Part shown: piece after piece, positions 43,601 through 51,701 of the stretch
Layout: each line of letters starts with the position of its first letter
Numbering within the stretch: the first letter of the stretch is position 1
From: Methylophaga sp.
GTDB lineage: Bacteria > Pseudomonadota > Gammaproteobacteria > Nitrosococcales > Methylophagaceae
Direction: 5' to 3'
DNA: 64,000 nucleotides
Assembly (NCBI GenBank): GCA_002733715.2
Contig: NVWQ02000058.1
Span: forward strand, 32,375 to 96,374
Notes under the pieces: model-generated
Seen by the model: the letters and a program-made list of their open reading frames with translations, nothing else
The model's database searches: none
Told to the model about the DNA's origin: nothing
Made by a program: the position numbers and the translations under genes

Positions 43601-43968
43601 CACCCCACAAATGGTCGTTTTTTATCACTTGAAATTGCAACAATACCATCCATTTTTCCTGCATCGTTCATACATTCTTGCAATAGCTTTTTACCGCTAC
43701 CTTTTCCTTTGAACTGCCCTGAAACCCAAAAGCAATTTATGACCATAAAATTGCTTCCACTTAATGGTAACCAAGAGCTTTCAATAGGAGCATATTCGAT
43801 GAATACCTTACCTCGAACATCCATTTTTTGAAATTTATATCCATTTTTGAACTCTGATTTAAGCCACTCTTTTTTCTTTTGATAGCCATCTTTGCATTTT
43901 TTATCGCTAATAGCACAACAGACGTGTTCATCTTCTATATTATTATCAGTTAATTTTAAAAGCTTCAT
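43600..43968 (-). pseudogene. GNAT-type N-acetyltransferase, 3' end cut off by prophage
   Basis: 122 codons remain. ATG 43968 follows GGAGGGACA. The product contains the acetyl-CoA loop region VSGQFKGKGSGKKLLQECMN and then GKMDGIVAISSDKKRPFVG, where YoaP-like acetyltransferases continue with a further 100 or more residues. The frame hits TGA inside the prophage terminal repeat. The missing 3' part is not found on the far side of the prophage (before 6322), so a deletion or rearrangement accompanied or followed insertion. Confidence 0.7.
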
Positions 43969-43988
43969 TGTCCCTCCGTATTTTCCTC

Positions 43989-44023
43989 ACATAACGTCGC
44001 AAATAACCAGCGCATTGTTATAC
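43989..44023. repeat. Short attC-like element
   Basis: ACATAAC (43989-43995) and GTTATAC (44017-44023) are spaced like integron R boxes but only 21 bp lie between them. Pairing inside is weak. On the minus strand it falls 8 bp after the dehydrogenase stop and 20 bp before the acetyltransferase start, the position of a cassette junction. It may be a collapsed attC. Confidence 0.3.
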
Positions 44024-44030
44024 ATTTCAT

Positions 44031-44978
44031 TTATCCTGCTTTGAGCATTATTATGGTAATAACCACATTGCCTTTTTTGTGCCCTTTGTCAACATACCGG
44101 TGAGCATCTACTATTTGTTCCATAGGGTAGCATCTATCTATTACCGATTTTAGTTTCCCTGTCTCGCAGAGTTCTTGGATTATATATAGGTCTTCAATCT
44201 TTAGTTTGAAGTTATTTGATAAAGCAAGAACGTCAATATAACTTCCTGATTTCGACAAAGAAACTTTTCGTTTTGATGGAGGGATTTTGCCGACAGCATC
44301 AAAAATAATGTCATAAGAGTCACTGCTTTGAGTAAAATCTTCTTGTGTGTAATCGATAAGCTTGTCGGCCCCCAAAGATTTCACCATTTCTAAATTTGCA
44401 GTACTACATACACCAGTAACTTCTGCTCCAAAGTATTTTGCAAGTTGTATTGCAAAAGTACCGACACTACCGGATGCTCCGTAAATTAATACCTTTTGAC
44501 CCTGCTGAACATTTGCTTTTCTAAGATTGAGTAGGGCAGTCAAGGCTCCATTAGAAACTGGGGCAGCTTCCTCGTAAGTCATACAGCTTGGTTTTATTGC
44601 CAGCATTCCATCTTCAGGCATACAGAGATATTCGGCATAGGTACCAAATTCAAACTCAGTTGTTCCAAAAATGGAGTCGCCTTTTTTAAATAACTTAACA
44701 TTCTTACCTAGTGCTTCAATTTCTCCAGCTAGATCCATTCCAAGTATTTTCTTTCTTGGCCCACTGAATCCGATTATTATTCGCATCAAGGGCTTGAAAA
44801 AGAAATCCCTGACAGAGCCTAAACCAGGCTCTAAACGTCGAATCTTAGTATCCCCTATGTGTACTGTTGTGGCGTGTATTTTTATCAGTACCTCATTATC
44901 TTTTGGGATAGGTTTTTCTGCTTCTTCAAGCTGAAGAACCTCTGGCGGTCCATATTTGGTACATACAACGACTTTCAT
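44031..44978 (-). CDS. NAD(P)-dependent zinc-less alcohol dehydrogenase/quinone reductase (MDR family)
   Basis: A 315-aa medium-chain oxidoreductase. The N-terminal GroES-like domain has [20 protein letters not shown] and [20 protein letters not shown]. The Rossmann loop is [20 protein letters not shown]. Structural zinc cysteines are absent, as in quinone oxidoreductases. The C-terminus is [14 protein letters not shown] degenerate second copy of its last 60 codons lies 2.4 kb away (46480-46672). Confidence 0.88.
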   Translation of the reverse strand: MKVVVCTKYGPPEVLQLEEAEKPIPKDNEVLIKIHATTVHIGDTKIRRLEPGLGSVRDFFFKPLMRIIIGFSGPRKKILGMDLAGEIEALGKNVKLFKKGDSIFGTTEFEFGTYAEYLCMPEDGMLAIKPSCMTYEEAAPVSNGALTALLNLRKANVQQGQKVLIYGASGSVGTFAIQLAKYFGAEVTGVCSTANLEMVKSLGADKLIDYTQEDFTQSSDSYDIIFDAVGKIPPSKRKVSLSKSGSYIDVLALSNNFKLKIEDLYIIQELCETGKLKSVIDRCYPMEQIVDAHRYVDKGHKKGNVVITIIMLKAG

Positions 44979-45035
44979 TCTGATTGCCTCTCAATTTTCT
45001 GATAATAATTAGACTACTCACTTTTAATCTAATCG

Positions 45036-45260
45036 TCATTGTTTTCTATCAGTCATATGGTCTTGACTCTCTGTGATTTTTTTTCGTTCACGCTCATATT
45101 CTTCATAGGTTATATTGGCGCGCTCAATGCATTCAAAATAGGTGGCCGTTGGTTCTGTGGCGCAGTCATCACGATTATCTAGGATAAACTTGTCGTATAG
45201 CGCTTTGTTACTGCAACCGGTGATGTTAAACATAACCAATACTATCAGTAATTTACTCAT
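45036..45260 (-). CDS. Small lipoprotein
   Basis: A 74-aa protein with a lipoprotein signal (MSKLLIVLVMFNITGCSNKA, Cys16). The mature part has two more Cys (DDCATEP, FECIER) and a charged helix. Its start overlaps the end of the Rap1a-like gene by 4 bp, so the two are co-translated. Function unknown. Confidence 0.6.
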   Translation of the reverse strand: MSKLLIVLVMFNITGCSNKALYDKFILDNRDDCATEPTATYFECIERANITYEEYERERKKITESQDHMTDRKQ

Positions 45261-45610
45261 TGTTTACATCCGCCATGCTCTTCAAAGTAACGCACTAACA
45301 CTAGCATTGCATTGTTTGTGGCGTATTGCTCGCTCCGTAGCTCCATAAAGCGAATAATAGCGGGCACATCAAATAACTCTTTTGGATTCTTACAATACAC
45401 TTTTCCTAGATAATCCGTCTGTTCGTCTAGCGTCGCTAACAGGTCAAGGGCTCCGCCAACATAAGCCTGGATAATTGGATGATCGCTGCATTCGCCGGGC
45501 GATGAGTGACAGATGTCAGAAACTTGCTTCATCGTCAGCGCGGAAGCACTGGCTGGATACAGGGGTAATAACAGAATAACAAGGGTGGTTACGAGTAAGC
45601 TAACATTCAT
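45257..45610 (-). CDS. Periplasmic Rap1a/Tai-like protein
   Basis: A 117-aa protein with signal peptide (MNVSLLVTTLVILLLPLYPA then SASA). The mature chain has SDICHSS, IIQAYVGGALDLLATLDEQT, YCKNPKELFDVPAIIRFMEL and a terminal EEHGGC. Four Cys, the YVGGALD helix and the C-terminal Cys fit the Rap1a fold that includes T6SS amidase-immunity proteins. No effector gene is adjacent, so an orphan immunity or general periplasmic role is possible. Confidence 0.55.
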   Translation of the reverse strand: MNVSLLVTTLVILLLPLYPASASALTMKQVSDICHSSPGECSDHPIIQAYVGGALDLLATLDEQTDYLGKVYCKNPKELFDVPAIIRFMELRSEQYATNNAMLVLVRYFEEHGGCKQ

Positions 45611-45688
45611 AGGTATAATCCTCTTGATTTAATTACTGTAAAACGATAATATATCATTTCGAAACAACTATTTCAAATGGGGTTTAGT

Positions 45689-46210
45689 ATGACTCAGCAA
45701 TTTTCACGATTAATCGCCTTGGGCTGTATGGCAATACTTATTATGGCCCCCATGATCGCTCTGTATTTCTTGATCAACATTGATCAATTTGCCGACATAG
45801 CCAGAAGCAACTTAGGCCTGCCGATACAATGGCAGACCGTCTCCGACATGCAGTGGTACAGCTTGTGGCTGTTGACCGTCTTTTATGCTGTCACCGGTTT
45901 GGCTGGGCTCTATTTTTTACGTCGTGCGTTTTCCAATTTCGCGAAAGGACAGCTCTTTAATCACAGTAATAGCCACGATCTACGACTGTTTTCAATCTTG
46001 CTGTTTGCGCAGGCACTTGCTGAGCCTTTATACTTTTCTATTTCCAGTATATTGTTATCAATAAATCATCCTGCTGGCCAGAAAATACTTTCTGTTTCCT
46101 TTGGGAGTAATGAGGTTAAAGTGATCGCACTGGCCATGATACTGTGGGTCATGAGTGATCTATTAGTTAGAGGTGGCAAACTCGAAAGCGAAAACAAGCA
46201 GTTTATCTAG
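45689..46210 (+). CDS. DUF2975 membrane protein
   Basis: A protein of about 173 aa with four membrane helices (around 8-30, 50-75, 98-120, 140-158). LYFLRRAFSNFAKGQLFNHS between helices two and three is typical of DUF2975. It forms a standard two-gene unit with the HTH gene 9 bp downstream. The pair probably senses an envelope signal. Confidence 0.75.
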   Translation: MTQQFSRLIALGCMAILIMAPMIALYFLINIDQFADIARSNLGLPIQWQTVSDMQWYSLWLLTVFYAVTGLAGLYFLRRAFSNFAKGQLFNHSNSHDLRLFSILLFAQALAEPLYFSISSILLSINHPAGQKILSVSFGSNEVKVIALAMILWVMSDLLVRGGKLESENKQFI

Positions 46211-46219
46211 GGGATCTTA

Positions 46220-46426
46220 ATGCCTATTATTGTTAACCTAGATGTCATGCTGGCTAAACGTAAGATTCGCGGCAAAGAACTTGCCACTGAAATTGGTATT
46301 ACCGAGCAGAACTTATCGTTGTTACGCACCGGTAAAGTTAAGGGTGTGCGTTTCTCCACACTGGAGCGAATCTGTCAGATTTTGGAATGTCAGCCAGGTG
46401 ATATCCTCGAATTTATTCCGGACTAA
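46220..46426 (+). CDS. Cro/C1-type HTH regulator (YozG-like)
   Basis: A 68-aa single-domain HTH (VNLDVMLAKRKIRGKELATE, then EQNLSLLRTGKVKGVRFSTL). It ends in ICQILECQPGDILEFIPD, the YozG-type signature. It is complete and paired with DUF2975. A short AACCCTGAGGGTT stem follows its stop. Confidence 0.85.
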   Translation: MPIIVNLDVMLAKRKIRGKELATEIGITEQNLSLLRTGKVKGVRFSTLERICQILECQPGDILEFIPD

Positions 46427-46479
46427 TTGAACCCTGAGGGTTAGCCCCCCCCACGACTGTTCATAACCATAGCTACTTG

Positions 46480-46672
46480 TTAAGTTTTATCGTTATGCAC
46501 CACAGTTATGACTACATTTCCCTTTTTGTGTGTGTCCTTTATCAACATACCTATGATCCTCGACAATTTGTTCCAATGTATAGGTTCTATCGATCACCGA
46601 CCTTAGCTTTTTTGCCTCCATCAACTCTTTGAGGAAGAGCAAATCTTCAGACTTTAATTTTAAGCCAATATA
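46480..46672 (-). pseudogene. Remnant of a second MDR dehydrogenase (3' end only)
   Basis: Translated leftward, this stretch gives [20 protein letters not shown] then [20 protein letters not shown], clearly homologous to the C-terminus of the 44031 dehydrogenase ([20 protein letters not shown]). A frameshift lies near the end, and no N-terminal part exists. It is an old duplicate or an independent cassette remnant. TAACAA follows its stop. Confidence 0.75.
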
Positions 46673-46990
46673 AAATACCGGTAATTATAGACACTTTTTA
46701 CTTTTTAAAGGATTGTAAATACAGGGCCAATGGGCTCTGGACATTTTGGGTACCAATACTCTTAGTCAGCCACATCATGATTTTTATTCGACTGTTAAAG
46801 CGTTAGAGTTAACAGAGATAAATAAAACTTGGTGACCTTTTGAGATTATACATAATAATCTCAAAAGGTCATTTCTAGAGGAATTCAATATAGCATTATT
46901 TTCTTAACTCACTGTAGATACATTATAGATTGTAACTTTCAATATTGGGCTGATGACCTGACGCTATATATTTTTCATGGCATCCTATAT
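46673..46990. other. Intergenic region with one long hairpin and a coding scrap
   Basis: No intact gene. TGACCTTTTGAGATTAT (46833-46849) pairs perfectly with ATAATCTCAAAAGGTCA (46855-46871), a 17-bp stem probably acting as terminator. A start-less plus-strand frame around 46735-46833 (TNTLSQPHHDFYSTVKALEL) looks like the 3' scrap of a lost gene ending at this hairpin. Confidence 0.5.
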
Positions 46991-47314
46991 TTATGCTTCA
47001 ATTTCTTCAAGGATAGTATAGCGGATTTCACTAAATGCTTTAGCCCGAATATGAAGTAGTTTCTTGTACTCAGGATCGGAGAATAGATCAAGTATGGCCT
47101 GCTTATCAGGGAACGAAAAAAGTACTGCAACTTGCAATGAATTTTGTTGGCCTAGAGCATCAACTACTTTGAATGTATTAAGCTGTTTGCCTCCATGATG
47201 GGCAGTAATTGGTCCTGAATTTTGTAAATACTCTGCTTTTGCTGTCTCACGTTCAGGTGAGCTTGCCACCTCAACCCAAAGTAGTGTTTGTGTGTTTTTC
47301 AAAGTATTGTTCAT
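46991..47314 (-). CDS. DUF1330/EthD-like small enzyme
   Basis: A protein of about 107 aa with a ferredoxin-like fold. LLWVEVASSPERETAKAEYL, NSGPITAHHGGKQLNTFKVV and VAVLFSFPDKQAILDLFSDP match DUF1330 proteins. ATG 47314 is preferred to the upstream in-frame start. It is divergent from a LysR gene and probably its target. The substrate is unknown. Confidence 0.75.
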   Translation of the reverse strand: MNNTLKNTQTLLWVEVASSPERETAKAEYLQNSGPITAHHGGKQLNTFKVVDALGQQNSLQVAVLFSFPDKQAILDLFSDPEYKKLLHIRAKAFSEIRYTILEEIEA

Positions 47315-47362
47315 TCCTGATAGCCTCAATAAATTTTACGAGCTTTCATTATCGGTAGTTTA

Positions 47363-47413
47363 TAATCACAAGTAAAACAAGTAAAACAAGTAATATTATA
47401 TAATATTACTTGT
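47363..47413. promoter_or_regulatory. LysR operator: 28-bp perfect palindrome plus tandem repeats
   Basis: A 28-bp perfect palindrome lies at 47386-47413, with arms ACAAGTAATATTAT and ATAATATTACTTGT. It is preceded by tandem ACAAGTAAA units at a 9-bp period. It sits between the divergent DUF1330 and LysR genes and has the TAAT/ATTA half sites used by LysR proteins. Confidence 0.8.
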
Positions 47414-47446
47414 GACAACTATTTGCCAATCAGATGAGGAGTGATT

Positions 47447-48355
47447 ATGGATTTTAACAAGGTAAAAACATTTGTCGAAGTGGTTGACTCTGGTAGTATC
47501 ACCAAAGCAGCGAGTAGACTATTTCGTACTCAGCAAGCAATATCGTTACAGCTTAAGGCATTGGAAGAGGAGCTAGAGCTGACACTTTTTGATCGGAAAG
47601 GGCCAAGGATTGTGTTAACCCGGCAGGGCGAGCAGTTATATAAGAAGTTTAAATCTGCTTTTCTTCAAATGGAAAGTTCGGTGTATAGCATGAAAGCTGA
47701 CAAAACATCTGCCACTGGGACTATTAGACTTGGTTTGTGGATGGAACAAAGTACTGGTTATTTGCCATATATTGTTACCGAGTTCAGTAAAAAATTTCCC
47801 AAAGTTAAATTTGAGGTGTTGCTTGGAACTGACACTGACTTGGAGAAAGCATTACTTAATAACAAAATTGACTTTGGCTTTTATGTTTTTGTGCGCGATA
47901 AAAAATTAATAGAGACTCAAGCGGTGCTACACCGCAAATTAATTTTAGTGGCGTCGAACGAATATCTTCTAAATAGGAAACACATAAAAACCATCGAAGA
48001 TACGTTGCCTCTAGATCTTGTTGATTATTCACAAGACTATGCTTCTTACGTGGCTTGGATTAGAAGTAATGCACGTGCATTACTTTCCGAGGCCAAGAAG
48101 AAAATTCCAGTCGTCACTGTAAACAACGATCTAGCCTTAAGAGAACTGGTCCGACAAGGACATGGAATGGGGCTTCTACCAGAAGAAATTGTTAGAGAGG
48201 ATCTGGCTAGTGGGAAAATTATTCAGCTACTTCCTAAAAAGAGCAACTCAATTACATTGACAATTGATTTAGGTTATAAAAAACGGCGTACGCAAAGCTA
48301 TCTACATGAAGAGTTTTTAAACTTTGTTATCAGTAATAATAATGCATGGATGTAG
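47447..48355 (+). CDS. LysR-type transcriptional regulator
   Basis: A 302-aa regulator. The N-terminal winged HTH is MDFNKVKTFVEVVDSGSITK, AASRLFRTQQAISLQLKALE, then LTLFDRKGPRIVLTRQGEQL. The effector domain follows from about 90. ATG 47447 has GAGGAG upstream. It divergently faces the DUF1330 gene across a large palindrome, so autoregulation and control of that gene are expected. Confidence 0.92.
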   Translation: MDFNKVKTFVEVVDSGSITKAASRLFRTQQAISLQLKALEEELELTLFDRKGPRIVLTRQGEQLYKKFKSAFLQMESSVYSMKADKTSATGTIRLGLWMEQSTGYLPYIVTEFSKKFPKVKFEVLLGTDTDLEKALLNNKIDFGFYVFVRDKKLIETQAVLHRKLILVASNEYLLNRKHIKTIEDTLPLDLVDYSQDYASYVAWIRSNARALLSEAKKKIPVVTVNNDLALRELVRQGHGMGLLPEEIVREDLASGKIIQLLPKKSNSITLTIDLGYKKRRTQSYLHEEFLNFVISNNNAWM

Positions 48356-48390
48356 CGGTAAAATTTAGATTTAAGGACCTTACCACTGGA

Positions 48391-48443
48391 TGCCATATGT
48401 GGCGCAAGTTTTTTTGATAGTAAAAAATGCGACACTTATGGCA
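48391..48443. terminator. Long hairpin between convergent genes
   Basis: TGCCATATGTGGCGCA (48391-48406) pairs with TGCGACACTTATGGCA (48428-48443), two mismatches. An inner TTTTTT/AAAAAA pairing lies in the loop. It is between the convergent LysR and monooxygenase genes and so may serve both directions. Confidence 0.5.
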
Positions 48444-48499
48444 ACCCGAGTTTATGTAACTCTTATGTGTTTTACTTTGAAATTATCTCAACCACTTAT

Positions 48500-48781
48500 T
48501 TAGAGTTTTTGATAATAGGAGTCTTCACCTTCTTGAGAAAGCATGCCTAGCCCTTGCTCCATTACTTCTTCAGAAAATGAATTAACAAAATTCTCATGAT
48601 CTCCTTTGCTTTCCCATTGTTCAACCAATGTTAGTTTGTTGCTATCTTCAAGATCTCTGAAGCATTCGTGGGAAATATAGCCTGCTGCTTGTTTTAAGCC
48701 TTCAAATGATTGAATTAAATTATCAACGTGTTCTGGCTTTGCATAGAGTGTTCCGATATGTGTGATTGCTTTATTACTCAT
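48500..48781 (-). CDS. Antibiotic biosynthesis monooxygenase-type quinol monooxygenase
   Basis: A 93-aa ABM-domain protein (dimeric ferredoxin-like fold). IGTLYAKPEHVDNLIQSFEG, YISHECFRDLEDSNKLTLVE and WESKGDHENFVNSFS are typical. These cofactor-free enzymes act on quinols or reactive small molecules. It appears monocistronic. Confidence 0.85.
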   Translation of the reverse strand: MSNKAITHIGTLYAKPEHVDNLIQSFEGLKQAAGYISHECFRDLEDSNKLTLVEQWESKGDHENFVNSFSEEVMEQGLGMLSQEGEDSYYQKL

Positions 48782-48858
48782 TGTATTTTCCTAAGGTTAT
48801 GTTGTTAAAAAGGTTGACCCAAAGTAAAAAGATCGGAGTCACTGTATTTGGATATAAA

Positions 48859-49284
48859 TTAACTAATAACATCATTTAATTGATCTAAAATATTACTCCA
48901 ACAGCCTTCATGATCAGAACGTACTTGCTCATTTATAAATTTGACATGAGTTAGATCAATATTAGTTCTATTTTCGTTAATTTTAGTGAAGATCAAAGTA
49001 ACAATACTATTATCAACGGAGCAGTGAGATTCCCAAGTAAAAACCAATTTATCAGGGCGGTTAATTTCTATATATTTACCTGTATGTGGTAATTGATCCT
49101 CTCCAGCATGCATAATAATGGTAAAAGCACCTCCTTCTCGCACATCGTTTTCTACATCAGATTCAGGCATGCCTGGCATAGGCATCATAAATTGTGACAG
49201 CATATTAGGATCCAACCAGGCGTCAAATGCTTTCTCGATAGGTGCATGAACTATTTTGCTTATATTTAATGTTAGATCAGTCAT
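48859..49284 (-). CDS. SRPBCC/AHSA1-domain protein (copy 1)
   Basis: A 141-aa protein. LNISKIVHAPIEKAFDAWLD at the start and LVFTWESHCSVDNSIVTLIF in the middle define the Aha1-type START-like fold. The C-terminus has EGCWSNILDQL, where the family has GW-xxL. Ligand unknown. It overlaps the ArsR gene by 8 bp in an ArsR-SRPBCC operon. Confidence 0.85.
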   Translation of the reverse strand: MTDLTLNISKIVHAPIEKAFDAWLDPNMLSQFMMPMPGMPESDVENDVREGGAFTIIMHAGEDQLPHTGKYIEINRPDKLVFTWESHCSVDNSIVTLIFTKINENRTNIDLTHVKFINEQVRSDHEGCWSNILDQLNDVIS

Positions 49285-49621
49285 TTTTCATTTCTCCTTT
49301 CATTATTTCATCAAGTTTATCTAAACGTAATTCCCAAATTGATTTCAACTCTGAAAACCAGTTTTCAACCAAATTAATTTGTTTTAAATTTGCTTCAATC
49401 CAATGGGTTCTACCTATGGTTTTACGGTGTACAAGCTGAGCTTTTTCCAATATTTTGATATGTTTTGATATTGCGTTAAGTGACATCTCATAATGGTCTG
49501 CTAAGTCTGTAACTCGGCTTGGGCCTTGCTGGCACAACTGTGTTAAAAGAGCACGACGTGTTGTATCACCCATTGCTTTGAGCAATTCAGTTAAGTTTTT
49601 ATCGGATTTATATTCAACCAT
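49277..49621 (-). CDS. ArsR-family regulator (copy 1)
   Basis: A protein of about 114 aa with winged HTH. LTELLKAMGDTTRRALLTQL and VTDLADHYEMSLNAISKHIK are canonical. The metal-binding ELCVCDL motif is absent, so it belongs to the metal-free subfamily linked to SRPBCC genes. ATG 49621 lies inside a TTCAAC-N6-GTTGAA palindrome, which argues for autoregulation. Confidence 0.88.
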   Translation of the reverse strand: MVEYKSDKNLTELLKAMGDTTRRALLTQLCQQGPSRVTDLADHYEMSLNAISKHIKILEKAQLVHRKTIGRTHWIEANLKQINLVENWFSELKSIWELRLDKLDEIMKGEMKND

Positions 49622-49669
49622 GAAGTTGAATATACTGGCAAGCATATCAATTGTCAACCAAAAGGTTGA
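49613..49669. promoter_or_regulatory. ArsR operators
   Basis: Two palindromes share the TCAAC/GTTGA arm: TTCAAC-N6-GTTGAA (49613-49630) over the ArsR start and TCAACC-AAAA-GGTTGA (49654-49669) just upstream. They are likely ArsR binding sites. Confidence 0.65.
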
Positions 49670-49686
49670 ACATGTGCATAATGAGC

Positions 49687-50163
49687 TTAAAGTGGGTGAG
49701 TAAGAGGGATGCTAAGTACGACACTTGAAATCAAACAGGCTGTAGTACGAACGTGATTCCAACGTGTCCAATAAAGAAGATATGCACGCCATTCATCTTT
49801 GGCATTGTATGCATCTGGATCGACTCTAGCGAGAGTATTGTTTAGAGGTACATTGCATGCGATAGTAACAAAAAATGAGCCTGTGACATAAACAATACTA
49901 GCCAGAAGGTAGTGAACGGAATTTGGTTGTGACCAGTGTAAAATAGCAAAGACACCAAGAGCCAATGACGCCAGTGGAATTACAAAGAATAATAGCGAGA
50001 ATGACCAACAATACACGTCTATGTTGATACGTTGCATTGCTTTAATCCCTTCGGCAGGCTTGATGTTTCCGAGCGCAGTCATGACGAATGACGAGAATGC
50101 AAAAAACACACCGGCCATGACAGCAGAAGCGATCGCGATACTGAGACTTAACAGTTCTACCAT
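49687..50163 (-). CDS. DUF1772 (anthrone-oxygenase-like) membrane protein
   Basis: A protein of about 158 aa with four membrane helices. ATG 50163 follows AGGAGG and gives MVELLSLSIAIASAVMAGVF. The conserved GVFFAFSSFVMTALG, NVPLNNTLA and W-xYLLYWTRWNH motifs define DUF1772. It is encoded downstream of the SDR-like gene in the TetR-controlled unit. Confidence 0.85.
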   Translation of the reverse strand: MVELLSLSIAIASAVMAGVFFAFSSFVMTALGNIKPAEGIKAMQRINIDVYCWSFSLLFFVIPLASLALGVFAILHWSQPNSVHYLLASIVYVTGSFFVTIACNVPLNNTLARVDPDAYNAKDEWRAYLLYWTRWNHVRTTACLISSVVLSIPLTHPL

Positions 50164-50173
50164 GAGATACCTC

Positions 50174-50884
50174 CTAGCCTGAAATAGCCACTGACTTTCC
50201 GATGTAATCGGATTCGTGGGCGGCGAGAGCAAGAAATTTGGCAACAGATTTACGTGCAACCTTCATCAATCTCGTCTGACCTGTCGTTGATATAAATGGA
50301 AACGAGTTTGAATCATTGTCAGTCAGGTGAACCGGCTGGACTATAACCCAATCAACACCACTTTGTCGTATTTCAATTTCCTGCCTCTCAGTGTCGTCAA
50401 TTTGAGGTTTGAGTATCAGGTTAAAAAATAACTGGTCGACAAAGCGGAGTAGGCCACGCGTTTCACCAACCCCATACGAGCTTTGAACAACTAGACGTGG
50501 CACACCATGCTTTCGCATTGCTGTAATTACATTACGAGTTCCGATTGAGCGGACATTGCTTGGTGTCCGAACCGCCCCACAAATTCTTACACGCATAGGA
50601 TTTTCACTGATACCTAAAGTTACTATGATAACGTCTTGACCTTTCACCACTTGATCGAGTTCAGTGGTGTTGGTGACGTCGCCGTTGATCGTGATAATTT
50701 GATCTGACATATTTATTAGCTCATTTGCACTGCGTGAGAATGCAGTTACATTATGGCCTTCATTCAATAGCTTCTCCACGGTTGCTCGTCCTGTGCCACC
50801 CGTTGCCCCAACCACAAGAATATTAAGTGATTCGTGAATACTTTCACTGTATCTATCTACGATTACGTTTGCTGTGTTATTCAT
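50174..50884 (-). CDS. NAD(P)-binding atypical SDR (NmrA/YwnB-like)
   Basis: A 236-aa Rossmann protein. The nucleotide loop is NILVVGATGGTGRATVEKLL, with DQVVKGQDVIIVTLG and VVQSSYGVGETRG in the core. Members act as NAD(P)-dependent reductases or redox sensors. It is divergent from the TetR gene over a palindromic operator and precedes DUF1772 by 10 bp. Confidence 0.88.
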   Translation of the reverse strand: MNNTANVIVDRYSESIHESLNILVVGATGGTGRATVEKLLNEGHNVTAFSRSANELINMSDQIITINGDVTNTTELDQVVKGQDVIIVTLGISENPMRVRICGAVRTPSNVRSIGTRNVITAMRKHGVPRLVVQSSYGVGETRGLLRFVDQLFFNLILKPQIDDTERQEIEIRQSGVDWVIVQPVHLTDNDSNSFPFISTTGQTRLMKVARKSVAKFLALAAHESDYIGKSVAISG

Positions 50885-50898
50885 ATTAAGCCCCTCTT

Positions 50899-50958
50899 GG
50901 TTTACACAGTGTCAATTGACGCTGTGTAAACAATAAGATATGCTTTACACCATGTCAA
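50899..50958. promoter_or_regulatory. TetR operator
   Basis: GTTTACACAG (50899-50908) and CTGTGTAAAC (50921-50930) bracket a near-palindromic TGTCAATTGACG centre, 30 of 32 positions symmetric. A second half site, TTTACACCATGTCAA, overlaps the regulator start at about 50944-50958. It is a clear shared operator for the divergent TetR and SDR genes. Confidence 0.85.
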
Positions 50959-51539
50959 GTAAAAATTCAAATACGAGAATAAAAATTCTAGAAGTAACAC
51001 TGCAGGTGCTTGAAGAGCATCGTGGCCATGGGGTGAGAATGGCAGATATAGCTAAACGAGCCGGTATTTCCCGTCAAGCTGTTTATCTACACTTTGCGTC
51101 GCGCACTGAGCTTTTTATTGCGACGACGAAGTTTTTAGACGAAAGGCTAGATTTAGAACGTCGCCTTGCTTTATCCCGTGAAGCAAGTTTGAGCTCTGAT
51201 CGGTTGGCATTGTATGTGGAGTTTTGGGGTAACTACATTCCAGAAGTATACGGTGTCGCAAAAGCTCTGCTTTTGGTGCTAGATACCGACGATGCAGCGG
51301 CAGCGGCATGGAAAGATCGTATGGCAGCCATGCGAGATGGTTGTCGAGTAGCAGTTGGCTTACTCTATTCTGATGGGGTTTTGGCACCGGAATGGACGCT
51401 AGATAGTGCCACAGATATCCTATGGACAATGTTGTCAGTACCGAACTGGGAAAATCTCACTATTGAATGTGGTTGGTCAAATCAACAATATATCGATAGG
51501 ATGAAAGTGATTGCAGAAAAAACCTTGTTAAAGAATTAG
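50952..51539 (+). CDS. TetR-family regulator
   Basis: A regulator of about 195 aa. The HTH MADIAKRAGISRQAVYLHFA is preceded by RIKILEVTLQVLEEHRGHGV. The ligand domain has several Trp. It divergently controls the SDR-DUF1772 pair. ATG 50952 or the upstream ATG 50940 are both possible. The second half operator covers them. Confidence 0.88.
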   Translation: MSSKNSNTRIKILEVTLQVLEEHRGHGVRMADIAKRAGISRQAVYLHFASRTELFIATTKFLDERLDLERRLALSREASLSSDRLALYVEFWGNYIPEVYGVAKALLLVLDTDDAAAAAWKDRMAAMRDGCRVAVGLLYSDGVLAPEWTLDSATDILWTMLSVPNWENLTIECGWSNQQYIDRMKVIAEKTLLKN

Positions 51540-51701
51540 GAGATGCAACCAATAGCTTTATAAGATATGCAACGAATCAATTCACTTGCCTAATAACCAT
51601 AGCGTTGTGAAATCAAACACTGCTTTTTTCATGATTAATGCGGAACCTATTCAATCACTTTTATATAAAAGAGGGTTTATGAGGTATACGGAAATTATAT
51701 C

